Source: Rhytidiadelphus loreus (lineage: Eukaryota > Streptophyta > Bryopsida > Hypnales > Hylocomiaceae). From it: DNA of 64,000 bases. The notes under the pieces were generated by a model. The model made no database searches. It was given only the letters and a program-made list of their open reading frames with translations, and had not been told where the DNA came from. Each line of letters starts with the position of its first letter. Position 1 is the first letter of the stretch. Shown here one piece after another: positions 45,271 to 56,005 of the stretch. The DNA lies in contig OX344764.1 in assembly GCA_947034895.1 (NCBI GenBank), positions 55,285,348 to 55,349,347 on the forward strand. The letters are read 5' to 3'. The position numbers and the translations under genes were made by a program.

Positions 45271-45331
45271 TTAAATAGATGGCATGCCATAACAAGAAAG
45301 CGTCACCTTGAAGCTACTTAGCATGATGTCA
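45271..45331 (-). promoter_or_regulatory. Relic promoter of the decayed paralogue
   Basis: On the minus strand: TGATGTCA (45324-45331; one base from TGACGTCA), GCTTCAAGGTGACG (45301-45314) and CTATTTAA (45271-45278). Same order and similar spacing as 41865-41917. Confidence 0.45.
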
Positions 45332-45919
45332 TCCTTCTTTCTATATTATTATAATTAAATCTATCAAAATAAGATATTAATATATCTTTTTATATTATGT
45401 ATGCATTTACAGTGTAACAACGTCTTGACAACCATGTACCTATATAAGGATTGCAACAAAGTTCTTTAATCGGTTGTTTGAAGCAGAAAACTAAATTAAA
45501 GTTGAATTAATGTTATACAAAATATGAAATCTCAAGTTGGCATACTATGGCTAATTATGGGTATTTATATTATGTCCAAAATGGTGGTTACTCTTTGGAT
45601 TCATTCCTCAAGTTAAGTTGGCTACATGCTTGAAAAATTTTAGATCATTTAGAATTGTAAAACATATAGGAAAAAAATAGTAAGTAGAAAGAAGTAGAGA
45701 ATGATTAAAAATACTAAATTGTTAACAATTTAGTTATAGAATTGGAAAATGCCAATCCCAATGGTTGCAATATTTTAATAAAAAATATACATCTAATGTT
45801 TTTATTTTTTTTCAATATTTAAAATTGAGTTAAATAAAGGACTTCAAAGTTTATTTTAGAGTAGAGATTCCATAACTACCCACAAGCTAATCCAAACTAA
45901 AATTCCTCATAACTTTCAT

Positions 45920-46164
45920 ATGGTCAATTTCGTTAAAATGGCGGTATTCCGCATGCCATTTTAATGGAATATCTTCTACAAATGGAGAATAAGTGTGGCA
46001 CGATAGGGTCATACATTGCCAATTTTATGCCTAGCACAACCAAATAACTCTTAGTTCACACATTTCCACTCCCCTTGGACAATCTTTCTACTGTTTTCAT
46101 TCTTTCAGTAGTTTCATTTTGTGACATTTTAATGGAATATCGCCATTTTAACGAAATTGACCAT
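45920..46164. mobile_element. MITE family M1, copy 2 (245 bp)
   Basis: Ends ATGGTCAATTTCGTTAAAAT and ACGAAATTGACCAT. Flanked by TCAT on both sides (45916-45919, 46165-46168). The interior is the reverse complement of 28756-29001 with few differences, so both are recent copies of one family with apparent 4-bp duplications. Confidence 0.85.
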
Positions 46165-47689
46165 TCATGTCATTAATCAAAATGGATTGATTCAAAGCTT
46201 ACCACATATCACTACAGCAACGGCGGTGTTTTATGACTACAGAAATATGACTGAAGATGACTAGCGACTACTCGCAGTCATATTTTTGGACGTCAATACC
46301 TTGGGGAGAAATATGACTGCCAGTCGTTCTTGGGCCTTGTACTTCACGGGCATATATTATACGTCTGTTGGAAACACCAAAGTATTTCATAGGGAATAGT
46401 AGGGAACTCGTTTGAGAATATTGAGTTATATTATTTGTCATATTTTCATGGTAGTAACATTTTTTTGTTTTTGGGCAACCTAAGAAAAACATGGGCAATC
46501 AAAAAAAATATAGACAAGCCATTGTTTAAAATTTTGAAACCTAATGACCACTTTTTAAAGGTTTTGAAACCCTAGCCATCATTTTTTTAGGATTTTGAAA
46601 CCCTAGCCGTCATTTTTTTAGGGTTTTGAAATCCTAGCCGCTACTTCTTTTGACTCTTCCTCCTTACCTTTTGTTGTCTCCTGTCTCTTTGAGTTCACTC
46701 TTGTTTCTTAGTTGTATTTTGTTGCATTTTGAGTTTACTCTTGTTTCTTAGTTGTTGTGTTTTGTTGCATTTTAAGTTCACTCTTGTTTCTTAATTGTTG
46801 TGTTTTGTTGCATTTTGAGTTCACTCTTGTTTCTTAGTTGTTGTGTTTTGTTGCATCTTGAATTCACCCTTGCTTCTTAGTTGTTGTCTTTTGTTGCATC
46901 TTGAGTTACTCTTACTTCTTAGAGTTGTCTTTTGTTGCATCTTCACTCTTGCTTCTTGTTTTTTCTTCTTGCATCTTAATTCTTTCTTCTTCTTATTTCT
47001 TATTTCTTATTTTTTGTTCTCTCTTTTTGTCTCTTGTTTCTTTTTGTTGCATCTTAACTCTTTTTTGTTGTTTCTTGTTACCTCTTAGTAGTTGCTCCTT
47101 ATTGTTTTTTGTGCATCTTAACTTGTATTTGTTGTTATCTTTTAGCACTTGTTGCCTTTTTTCTTCTTGTTCCTTGCATCACCATTGTTTTTTCTTCTTA
47201 TCCTAAATTTGTATTACATATTTTCTATTGTTGTAAACTTTTGAAGATTGAGCTTTGTTGTATGTTCATTAAAATTTAACCTCCTATTTCTTTAATTGTA
47301 TATGTAGACAACAAAATTAGAACAAAGTCGTTGGAGGCTACTTGCAACTCACTTCATATTATTGTAAGAAATATAGTCTCTATTGACTTGTGTAAATAAT
47401 TCATTGTGATATACATATTTTGTATTTGTGACTAATAAATTATAAATGTCATTGAAAGGAGTCACATTCCTTCTTATATATTCCCTCTCCAATATAATTG
47501 TTTCTTTTATATCTTTAAAATCATATGTATTTGTTTTTAACTACATGAAATCTTTTATTCAATTGTTAAATTATTTTAATGTATGATTGCAAATATGCTT
47601 AGGTATCCTACAACCGTTGTATGATTTATTCAATTCATAGTTCAAAATACATATCAATAAAAAAATGACTACTTGGAGTCATAAAATGA

Positions 47690-48010
47690 TTATAATAATT
47701 TCCAAAAAATGACTAGGTGCTCTCAATATGACTAAAAAATATGATTGAGAAGAGTCGTTTTACAAACCATCAAAAAATATGACTCACCGCAGTCATATTC
47801 CACAAAATATAATTGACTAGAGTCATATTCCATGTCATCAAAAAATACGACTGAACGCAATCATATTCCACAAAATATGACTGACTGGTCATATTCCACG
47901 TCATCAAAAAATATGACTCAACGTAGTCATATTCCACAAAATATGACTGAGCACTCATATTCCACGTCATCAAAAAATATGACTCAACGCAGTCATATTT
48001 CACGTAGGAT
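47690..48010. repeat. Subterminal repeat block of the CACTA element
   Basis: Tandem units of about 50-55 bp alternate AATATGACT(C/G)A and AGTCATATTCCAC with CGTCATCAAAAAA. The single ATATGACT/AGTCATAT words also occur at 46245-46320 near the other end. Confidence 0.8.
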
Positions 48011-48249
48011 TTTTTCATTTATCCGAGCAGCTCAAGAAAAAGTCAAAATATGCCTTATTGGCATACTATGGCTAATTATGGGTATTTATACCCCTCAATT
48101 TATATGATTGCCAATATGATTGATGTCTGAAACGACTGCTGCAGTCATATTCCGAGTCATCTACAGTGATTTCTGCACCTGTCATATTTTTTGATTTTAC
48201 GACTAACTGCAGTTGTATTTTGCAATCATAAAACATTGCTTTTGTTGTA

Positions 48250-48535
48250 TACTAGAAGAAAACCGCGTTGGACTGCCTAAAATCTGCATTAAATTCCCCC
48301 AAAACTGCGTTAGATTCAACAAAAAACGTCATATGTTTTTTGTTGAAAACCATGTTGAGAATGCAAAGAATTGTTACAACGTAGGGAAATGCAAAATCTA
48401 TGTTGGATTCTACGATATCTATGTTTCTCTTGGTTTTCACTGTGTTTTCAACATGGTTTTCAATAAAAATCATATGACGTTTTTTGTTGAAACTAACGCA
48501 AATTTTGGGCACTCCAACACGGTTTTCTTCTAGTG
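48250..48535. mobile_element. CACTA-type MITE (286 bp) nested in the right end of the larger element
   Basis: Left end (T/C)ACTAGAAGAAAACCGCG; right end CGGTTTTCTTCTAGTG. The first base is T where CACTA elements have C, so one terminal base has mutated. Perfect 3-bp duplication GTA (48247-48249, 48536-48538). The interior folds back on itself (CGTCATATG / CATATGACG and TTTTTTGTTGAAA copies). The ends match the 172-bp MITE at 35263-35434. Confidence 0.88.
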
Positions 48536-48544
48536 GTAGTGTAT

Positions 48545-49385
48545 GTAAACATCTAAAGAATCAATTTCAAATTTTAATTTTTTTTAAAAGTGATTTTCAA
48601 AGAAGTTTTTTTTTCTGCCCAAGCTGCTCGCCAAACACTGAAAATTACATATCATGCAATAACTTTTGAACCATGTAGTCAAAAGCTATGAAAATTGTTG
48701 GGCCTTAAAGCTACTCCTTGTCCCCATATTGTGTGAAATTTTCAAAGAAAAAAAAAAATTCCGTCTATAGTGAGTTGCCCAAAATTGCTATGTTGCCAAA
48801 AAAATGTTGTTTGGACATTTAGGGGTTAAGGTAGTGGGCTCTTTAAAATTGATCTAAAATGAAGCAGTAAGCTTAATTGCCATGTTACATATTAATCCTT
48901 TATTTATCACAGGGTATGCTCCTCAAGTGTGGAAACGGACTTTTTCATTTCCTCATATTGATTGATACATAGTCATTAAAACGGCCTTTAATACCCTTAC
49001 ACTTGTCCCATACTGAATTACATTATTATGTTAGATTTTGTTTGGATTCATAAGAAGGCAATTTATTGTTGTTTTCTCTTTTCAAAAATTTGATAACCTA
49101 CTTTGAAACAATCATAATTCTATCTATGTGTGAAATAAAAAATCTCTAATCAATTACAATTCTAAAACTGCTATTGTAGGAATTTGTTGTCTATCTAGAA
49201 TAGCGCAGGATTCCTGGTTGTGGTAAGAGTTTGTGAAAAGAAAATAATTATCAAAGACTATGGGCGTCTTATTTTCACCCTTGGAATAAAGTGTCCACAA
49301 TTGGGTTCTTAGTTAACTTGTTGTAGTAATTTCCTAATGGGTGTCTAACAATGTGTAATCTACTTACGCATTTCAAACAATTAAT
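48545..49385. other. AT-rich spacer, nothing recognised
   Basis: Non-coding DNA between the CACTA element and the long inverted repeat. No gene or further repeat pair supported. Confidence 0.3.
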
Positions 49386-50609
49386 CTTTTGTTGTTTGTT
49401 CCTATCCAACTTTCCTAATGGCAATGACTAACCAAATCAAACCACATTAATACTGAAGACCAGATTTTGGCTACAACAACCAAAAACTCAAGGTCAATAG
49501 GGTTAGTCATTGCCAAGCGGAAAAGTTAAATAGCCTAACTTGTAGGGCTAATTTTTTCTTTTTCAGAATGATAAAGAAGTTGGAATCTGGCCTAAGTATC
49601 TAAAAGATATTTGCAGATGAAGTTTAACACTAAATTACCTTATAAAACTTCATCCGTCGATTTCTAGAGTTCTAACTATCAAAATTCACTTTTGATTTTT
49701 GAATTACTTTCTATTTTTAATCTTCTATCTAAGTTTTGATTTTAACTTGATTTGGTCAACTTTGGTTGACTTTCATCCAAATCTACTCTATTTTTTTTGA
49801 AAACTTCAATCTATTCTTAAGTCTTTTAATTTTTGTTCAATTTTAAAGATAGAATTAGTTTTGGAATATTGAAAATATTTTCTTCAAGATTCTACTCCTA
49901 ACTTATCCCTTGTGAATTTTTTAACCTACTTGATAAAACCTTAATCGTCTTTTACTATTGGAATAAATTGTAATTTTACTTCTATTTTTGAGGGTTAATT
50001 GTAAACCAATTAACCCTCAAAAATAGAAGTAAAATTACAATTTATCCAATTAGTAGGAAAAGGTTAAGTAGGTTAAAAAAAAATCACAAGGGATAAGTTA
50101 AGGGTAGAATCTTGAAGAAGATATTCTCAGGATTTCAAACTAATTTTATCTTTAAAATTGGATAAAAATTAAGAGACTTAGAATAGATTGAAATTTTCAA
50201 CAAAAATAGAGTAGATTTGGATGAAAATCAACCAAAGTTGACCAAATCAAGTTAAAATCAGAACTTAGATAGAAGATTAAAAATAGGAAATAATCCAAAA
50301 ATCAAAAGTGAATTTTGATAGTTAGAACTCTAGAAATCAACAGATGAAGTTTTATAAGGTAGTTTAGTGTTAAACTTCATCTGCAAATATCTTTTAGATA
50401 CTTAGGTCAAATTTCAACTTCTTTATCATTTTGGAAAGGATAAAATCAACCCTACAAGTTAGGCTATTTAATGTTCCTACTTGACTAACCCTATTGACCC
50501 TGAGTTTTTCTGGTTGTCGTAGCCAAAACCTAATTTTAGATACTAATGTGGTTTAATTTGATTAGTCATTGTCAATAAAGAAGTTAGGTAGGAACAACTA
50601 ACAAAAAGT
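49386..50609. repeat. Long inverted repeat (arms about 600 bp, 7-base loop)
   Basis: Left arm 49386-50000 and right arm 50008-50609 are reverse complements over almost their full length, with scattered mismatches and small indels. The centre is AGGGTTAATT-GTAAACC-AATTAACCCT. Outer ends are CTTTTGTTGTTTGTTCCTA and GGAACAACTAACAAAAAG. Neither arm holds an ORF. A transcript would form a very long hairpin. Confidence 0.85.
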
Positions 50610-50790
50610 TCCATTGCTTGGAAAGCATGTTGTTGCTATAGATCAACTTACCAATAGAAATTAGTTTGATAGAACCTGGTTGTGCATATTGGTCTGAAGG
50701 TTGTGATATTGAACTTGGTTGTGCTTTGTGTTTTGTTTTAAAATTTGAGCCTAAATCCCTTGGATGGCGAAGCTTTGCCCTTAATACTAA
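50610..50790. mobile_element. Fragment resembling the 3' part of the LTR family
   Basis: CCATTGCTTGGAAAGCA (cf. CCATTGCTTGGAAGGCA at 17609), AGAACCTGGTTGTG (cf. AGAACCTAGTTGTG at 17676) and TGGCGAAGCTTTGCCCTTAA (cf. the GGCGAAGCTTTG repeats of the first LTR). The long inverted repeat may have arisen inside such an LTR. Boundaries not determined. Confidence 0.4.
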
Positions 50791-51159
50791 CTCTTAGTGT
50801 TTCCATATATTTATTTTTGTTGGTGGATTTCTTTTAAAAGAAACTTGAAACTTGATTTGGTCATGCCAAAAATTGTTCCAATCAACTAATGTCCACATCT
50901 AGTAATCAGCTAGCATACCTGGCATATAGCCAACATACCCCAGTATAGCACCAACTTATACTGACATATATTGTGTATAGTAGCATGTTAGTCAGCCTTT
51001 ACATGCAGTATAGTAGTGTCGCAGTACAGGATACGCAATTCCCATGTTATACTACCAAAAACCACTCTAAAGTATAACAAAAGTGACTTTAAAGATTGAA
51101 CCCACGAGATTCTGTGAAGTATTCACCCTATTTACGATTCTAAGCTAAGTCAGTCTCCA
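50791..51159. other. Spacer, nothing firm
   Basis: Contains repeated ATACTG/AGTATA words at 50920-51060 (TATAGCACC, TATACTGACATATA, AGTATAGTAGTG). No gene seen. Confidence 0.3.
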
Positions 51160-52298
51160 ACTACACCTTTCCGGTCCTACAACTGCAACCGGAAACAACA
51201 AAACCCACAGAAGTAACTACCAGACTTCCTACAATCTTCCGGTTCCGGACCTAATCCGGACCAGGAAGTAATCCGGTCCGTCACTCTGCAACAAAACCAA
51301 GACCTTTACACTTCCGGTCCTGGGTACAACTCTTAGACCTATAACTTCCGGTCTACTCCCACTCGATCCAGTAACCAATCCGGTTTAATTTTGCCTCTGT
51401 TTTACCATCAGAGGGGTCGCCGCTTGAATTTGAGAGTGGTAGGCCCGCCGCTCCTTCCGTGACTTATAGTGGCTGAAGACCCACTTCTTCTACTCTACTC
51501 TCCTACTCTAATCCGGATCCGGTTTGATCTTTCACAGTAATCCAAAAAACAATCCAGATCACAGGTCACGCAAAGACCCCCCGTACGATCCACACATACT
51601 ACAATGACCTTGATGCCAAGTTCCGGCCATATTAAGGTAGGTGTCTGCAAGTACAACCGTCCATACCAACATCAACTAAGACTCTTCCGTTCGCCACTAC
51701 AGCAATGAGGCCTCACAACAGTTCGGACACTCGACCGGATTTCCTATCCAGGAGTTCTAGCGCGCCTAAGGACTCCTTCCCTATACGCCTAGCCTAGCAG
51801 TGGCTTCCTCAACCGGAATAATGAATCCTAGCAGTGCTGAGGCACTAGAAAGTACTCCCAACTCTTACTACCTGCCTTCATGTACTCAAAACCAAAACAA
51901 GAACACAAAGGGGAGAAATCCCAATCCAAACTCTAAATGCGCTCCTAACTCCTCACCAATCTGCCCTGCCAACCGCGGGAGAACACACAAACAAGGCGCC
52001 AATAGAATACAAAAGAAGTTTGAACAAAAGAAGACTCCCATTCTCCTCCGCAGAGAATGAATTTATATACACTGTAAAGCGCCAAAAAGCGAAAAGCGCC
52101 CCAGAAAATCCTCGCAGGCAACCCACGTTGGATTTCCGGGATAAGCCTCGCTGGCAAAACCGGAATGCTAACCCGGTTCAAAACCCTAGCAGACCGGAAT
52201 ACTAATCCGGTCCCTAACAAACAGACCGGGATCCAATCCGGTCCGGTTCCTAACTACAATCCGGTCATAACACCCGGTATTTACAAAACTACTTTACA

Positions 52299-53978
52299 CT
52301 AAGACCCCATGCCCATCTTCAATGTAACGCTGACGGTCTCAGGCGGAAGCTCGTCGAAGACCTCCTGCAAGTTCCTGGCCCTCTCACCAGTAGGAGGATC
52401 CGGTCGCTCTGGCAATGAATCCAACTCGATGTGCTCAGCAGATCCGGTCTCTCTCGGTTTCCGCTCCTTCTTCGACTGGGGAGTAACATCCTTCCCCCGG
52501 TTTAACTCTGTTCCTCCCGGAAACGACTCAGGAAAGGAAATATCCGAAAGACGGATACTCCTTGAGAGTACAGTTCCGGTCAGCTTCACGCTGCTCATCT
52601 CCATCCGGTCCGTAGCTTCCCGAGCTTCCCTCATAACTGCCTCAACCTTCTCGGCGAAGTCTGTCAGGATCCGGACCATCCGGGAACCGGATAGCTTCTT
52701 GTCCACCAGAAACCCTTCATCAAACAGCTTTGCTTTGGCGACCAACGTTCCGGATTCTCCGAACGTCTCCTTCATCATCTTCGTTGTCTTCTGGGTCGCA
52801 TCCGCCATCTCCCTAGTGGCGGCCAAATCTTCTTTGAAGGTGACGATCTCCCCCTTCAACGAGTCGACTTCATCCTGCAGCCGACGATTCTCTTCTCTCA
52901 GTTTCCAGTTCTCCTCCGGATTACTGATGCAGTCTGCTACCTTTTCAGGTAACAGACTATCCGGTTGGGCTCCAATCAATTTCCCAATCTTTTCCAACGT
53001 GATCCTCTTACACTCCCAGTCTCCCTGGATCATAGAGAGGTTCTCCACCAATTCACCGAAAGGGTCAGCCGGATTACTTCCTTCTGCGACCGGCTTCTTA
53101 TCCGGTCGGCGTTCCGGTTCTGAAGTCTCGCCCCGCGGCGTTCCTCTTCCGTGCGGAGGTGTCGTCTTTTGCCGTTTCGTCCTCTTCAACGACTCCTCCT
53201 CTTCATCTGTCTCATCATCTTCCGGTTCCGTTCCGGAACCTTCTTCTTCCGGTTCATCATCCGTCTCCGATTCTCCATACTTCAAAATCGACTCCTGAGA
53301 TCGCCAGGTCTTCTCCTCTGTATCAGTCAGGACTTGATCGTGATGATACATGTGAAACAGGTAGGGGGACAGAGGCGTGGGCCTACTCTTCCCTACCCGA
53401 GGCACCAAATTGGAAACCAAGTCATTGATGATCCGCGCCCAATCCGCTTTCCGCTCTCCGGTTAGCGCACCAAAGATTGTGTTGCCGAGAGTCACCGTCA
53501 CTCTTGTCGGCTTCTCCGGGTGGAAGATCGGAATCAGGAACTTGAGTAGGTTCCGGTTCCGGTCATCCTCACAATCATCCACCGCGTATCCATCCTTCGG
53601 GTTCGTTGGTCCCGAGAACTTGTCCTTGATGTACTCGTCCTTCCGGCTAGCCATCCCTGAGCCTTCCGACCGGAACTTGTAGACTTCCCTCCACTTCTCT
53701 TCTGTCCAGCGACCCGGACTTCCTCTAACCGTATTATCGAACTGGTTTGATAGCTTCCCCAACAGCTCGCGGACGACCCACGCTTCCTTGAAACCCCATG
53801 GCTTCTCAGCCAGACCAGCGCACCCCATCTTCGTGAGATCCTCCATCAGCGCGGTCTTTTCCGGTTCTGTCGAAGGAATAACCGGAACCACCTTCTGGAG
53901 TTTAACTTCTGTCAAGACCGGGCTAAATCTGGACCTGCGTAGCTGCGGCATGGACGCGTTCCTGAGGCGCTTAAGCAC
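52299..53978 (-). CDS. Intact 559-aa protein of unknown family, acidic region plus coiled coil
   Basis: One uninterrupted ORF. Residues about 1-230 look globular, with repeated Trp-containing segments (PWGFKEAWVVRELLGKL, GRWTEEKWREVYKF) and LLKFLIPIFHPEKPTRV. Residues about 235-275 are strongly acidic (DEPEEEGSGTEPEDDETDEE), directly followed by a basic KRTKRQK segment that could be a nuclear localisation signal. A predicted coiled coil follows at about 355-410 (WKLREENRRLQDEVDSLKGE). The C-terminus is charged. No zinc knuckle, protease, integrase or reverse transcriptase motif is visible. It may be a gag-like or accessory protein of the surrounding repeat, or a plain nuclear protein. Lack of stops implies recent origin or selection. 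The antisense frame (52309-53298) is a shadow of it. Confidence 0.6.
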   Translation of the reverse strand: MLKRLRNASMPQLRRSRFSPVLTEVKLQKVVPVIPSTEPEKTALMEDLTKMGCAGLAEKPWGFKEAWVVRELLGKLSNQFDNTVRGSPGRWTEEKWREVYKFRSEGSGMASRKDEYIKDKFSGPTNPKDGYAVDDCEDDRNRNLLKFLIPIFHPEKPTRVTVTLGNTIFGALTGERKADWARIINDLVSNLVPRVGKSRPTPLSPYLFHMYHHDQVLTDTEEKTWRSQESILKYGESETDDEPEEEGSGTEPEDDETDEEEESLKRTKRQKTTPPHGRGTPRGETSEPERRPDKKPVAEGSNPADPFGELVENLSMIQGDWECKRITLEKIGKLIGAQPDSLLPEKVADCISNPEENWKLREENRRLQDEVDSLKGEIVTFKEDLAATREMADATQKTTKMMKETFGESGTLVAKAKLFDEGFLVDKKLSGSRMVRILTDFAEKVEAVMREAREATDRMEMSSVKLTGTVLSRSIRLSDISFPESFPGGTELNRGKDVTPQSKKERKPRETGSAEHIELDSLPERPDPPTGERARNLQEVFDELPPETVSVTLKMGMGS

Positions 53979-54231
53979 CTCCCAGAGACTACCTCACTTC
54001 CACTCCTAGCCGCACGTCCCGTTCCTTACTTTCCCTCCTGGTCCTGACCGGAAAGCAACAAATTGCAACTGTGGATGTCCAACCCCACAGCGCCCAAAAG
54101 AACTACTCACTAATGACGCCCTACCTCACAATTCTAAAGAGAAATCACAAAGAGGAAACACAAAACAGCCCCAAGCGTGAAAACAAGCCTCAGCGTTCAA
54201 GGTAGAAAAGGGGTACTAACTGGCAAGGCCT

Positions 54232-54243
54232 CTCCTTATATAG
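54232..54243 (-). promoter_or_regulatory. TATA box upstream of the 559-aa ORF
   Basis: The minus strand reads CTATATAAGG about 255 bp upstream of the ATG at 53978, in otherwise GC-richer DNA. Good match to plant TATA boxes. The start site is not determined. Confidence 0.55.
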
Positions 54244-54544
54244 TCCCAAGTTCTCAGCGCCGCCAGAAATTAGGTCAAATGACTTAATCCGGTTAACCCT
54301 AATCCGCTCCTGACCTAATCCGGTCCTCCAGATCTGATCCGGACAGAACCAATCCGGTTCGGACTGCCCAATCCGATCCAAACCAATCCGGTCCAAACAG
54401 ATTCCGTAACAGACTAGAATCCGGTTAGTTCCTTAACTGCATTCCTCAACTAATTTCTGGTTCTAACTTATCCCTAAACCGGATTGGTGTTCCTGCAGAG
54501 AACTTCCGCTCCTAATTTCAAGATAACTTTACAAAACCAAAAAT

Positions 54545-56005
54545 TCACGTTGCGACAAGTAGCCCTTGAAAAAACCAGCCATTACAATCTAACACATAGG
54601 GCTTAGGGAGTCGGGTTTTGCAATTATTAAAGTTTGGAGGCCAAATTTTGGCATGGCCAATTGGCCAACGTTGCTAGCGCGTGAGCGTAGAGCGGGGAGC
54701 GGGAAGCGGGGAATGGGGAATGAAGAGCAGGGAGCGGGGATTTAAGAAAGAATAGGAAATAATTAATGAAAAAAATGGGAAATAGGGGGAATATGACATA
54801 GAATTTGAGTAGATTTTGTGAAATTTGGATGCAAGTTAGCGTAAATTAAAAATAAGTTCAATGATAAGATGGATGAAAATAAATAGAGGCAAAGAAGAAA
54901 ATAATAGGAAAAATACCATTCCAAAAGTAGATGGAAGTAGAGTAGGCAGGGATGAAAGCATATGATAGAAATGGATGAAAGTTGTTCACTATTGAGATGA
55001 AAGTAGATGAAAATTTAGGATGAAACATTTGGATGAGAAATCGTGAAAGAGGTAGATGGATGAAAATTTTGTATGAAAATATTCAAATATTGAATTTGGA
55101 TGAAAAACTTGGATGAAAATATTGAAATTATGGAGTTGGATGAAAAACTTGGATGAAAATATTGGAAATAGGAATTCGGATGAAAAAAATGGACGAAAAA
55201 TTTGGGTGAATATATTGGATGTACATTTTGGATGGAAGTAGTGCACAATGAAGATTAACGTAGATGATAAAAGTTAAAGGGTTTAGGAATCTAGGATCAT
55301 GTTGAAAGTTGATTAATAAAATGGAAGACATTACCTCCTTGTTACGAAGACAGTACTTTGAAAAAGTTTAGGACTGAAGTACTTGTTGACGATGGAACTA
55401 AATTACAGAATTGGATGAAAGTAGTTTCACAATAAATTTAGAATCCATCAAAGATTAGGGTGAATAATGGCCTACATTAAGGCGATTTGCATAGCACGAA
55501 GGATTTAGAGTACCTTCACATCTCTACGACAATATATGAATATTTTGAACCCAATGGAGGAAGAAGGTACCGCTGCAAAAAGTCTACACTTGTAATGTAT
55601 GATCTAGAACTGCTTACAGTAAGTACCCTATAACCGCGGTGGCATGGCAGCTTGCAGAGTGGCAGCTACAATTCAGGAAAACTGCAGAAGACTTATTTTC
55701 AATGTAATTCACCGAACTACTTGAGACATTGCCAGTGTGCTTGCATACTAACAATGAAGATCCCGTTTGAAGGTACACAGTCATTTCAAATATCACTAAA
55801 TTTATTAGAGAAATGGATGGATGTCAGAACATGTAGAAAATCAGAAGATGACTATGAACATGTATACATTAACAACATGCAAAAAGCAAATAGAATGCAA
55901 GCTCAATGTATCGAAGTAGTGGCCCTTGTAGTCTCACTACATTTTCATTCATATATGTGAAACGAAATCAACATATTGACAACAGTATCCATGCTTCAAA
56001 TAATC
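54545..56005. other. AT-rich spacer with GGATGAAAA-type repeats
   Basis: A run of AGCGGGGAGC-like words lies at 54675-54740. From 54955 to 55240 the phrase TTGGATGAAAA(A/T) recurs about a dozen times at irregular 15-40-bp spacing. No gene is supported; any ORFs follow the repeat. Confidence 0.5.

Larger units (their letters stand above)
46210..48541. mobile_element. Non-autonomous CACTA element (about 2.3 kb) with a nested MITE
   Basis: Left end CACTACAGCAACGGCGGTG. The right end GCTTTTGTTGTA...GTG is split by the MITE at 48250-48535 and reads GCTTTTGTTGTAGTG once that is removed. Perfect 3-bp duplication TAT (46207-46209, 48542-48544). Subterminal ATATGACT / AGTCATAT motifs are dense at both ends, as is typical of CACTA elements, where subterminal repeats bind the accessory protein. 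No transposase ORF; the middle (46830-47210) is T-rich low-complexity DNA. Confidence 0.85.
51160..54490 (-). mobile_element. GC-richer, CCGGT-dense segment, possible non-autonomous retroelement
   Basis: Base composition differs sharply from the AT-rich flanks. The words ATCCGGT, TTCCGGT and ACCGGA recur very densely in both the coding and the non-coding parts. A TATA box (CTATATAAGG on the minus strand, about 54232-54243) precedes one long ORF. A second TATA-like GTATATAAAT lies downstream on the same strand (about 52059-52069), so the two flanks could be diverged LTRs around one gene. I could not find matching termini or a target duplication, so the mobile nature is inferred. Confidence 0.4.

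Noticed and set aside
46843..47206. Hydrophobic open frames, possibly membrane proteins
   Set aside because: T-rich low-complexity DNA within a CACTA element gives Leu/Phe/Ser runs; not a gene.
47690..48010. Regularly spaced repeats considered as a CRISPR array
   Set aside because: Units are palindromic, vary in length, have no unique spacers and lie inside a CACTA element in a eukaryotic sequence.
52309..53298. Plus-strand open frame of 329 codons
   Set aside because: Antisense shadow of the 559-aa minus-strand ORF; Ser/Phe-rich with no features of its own.
20785..54740. GC-rich GCTC clusters at 20785-20850 and 54675-54740 as an inverted repeat pair
   Set aside because: The resemblance is compositional; beyond a few words no continuous alignment was found.
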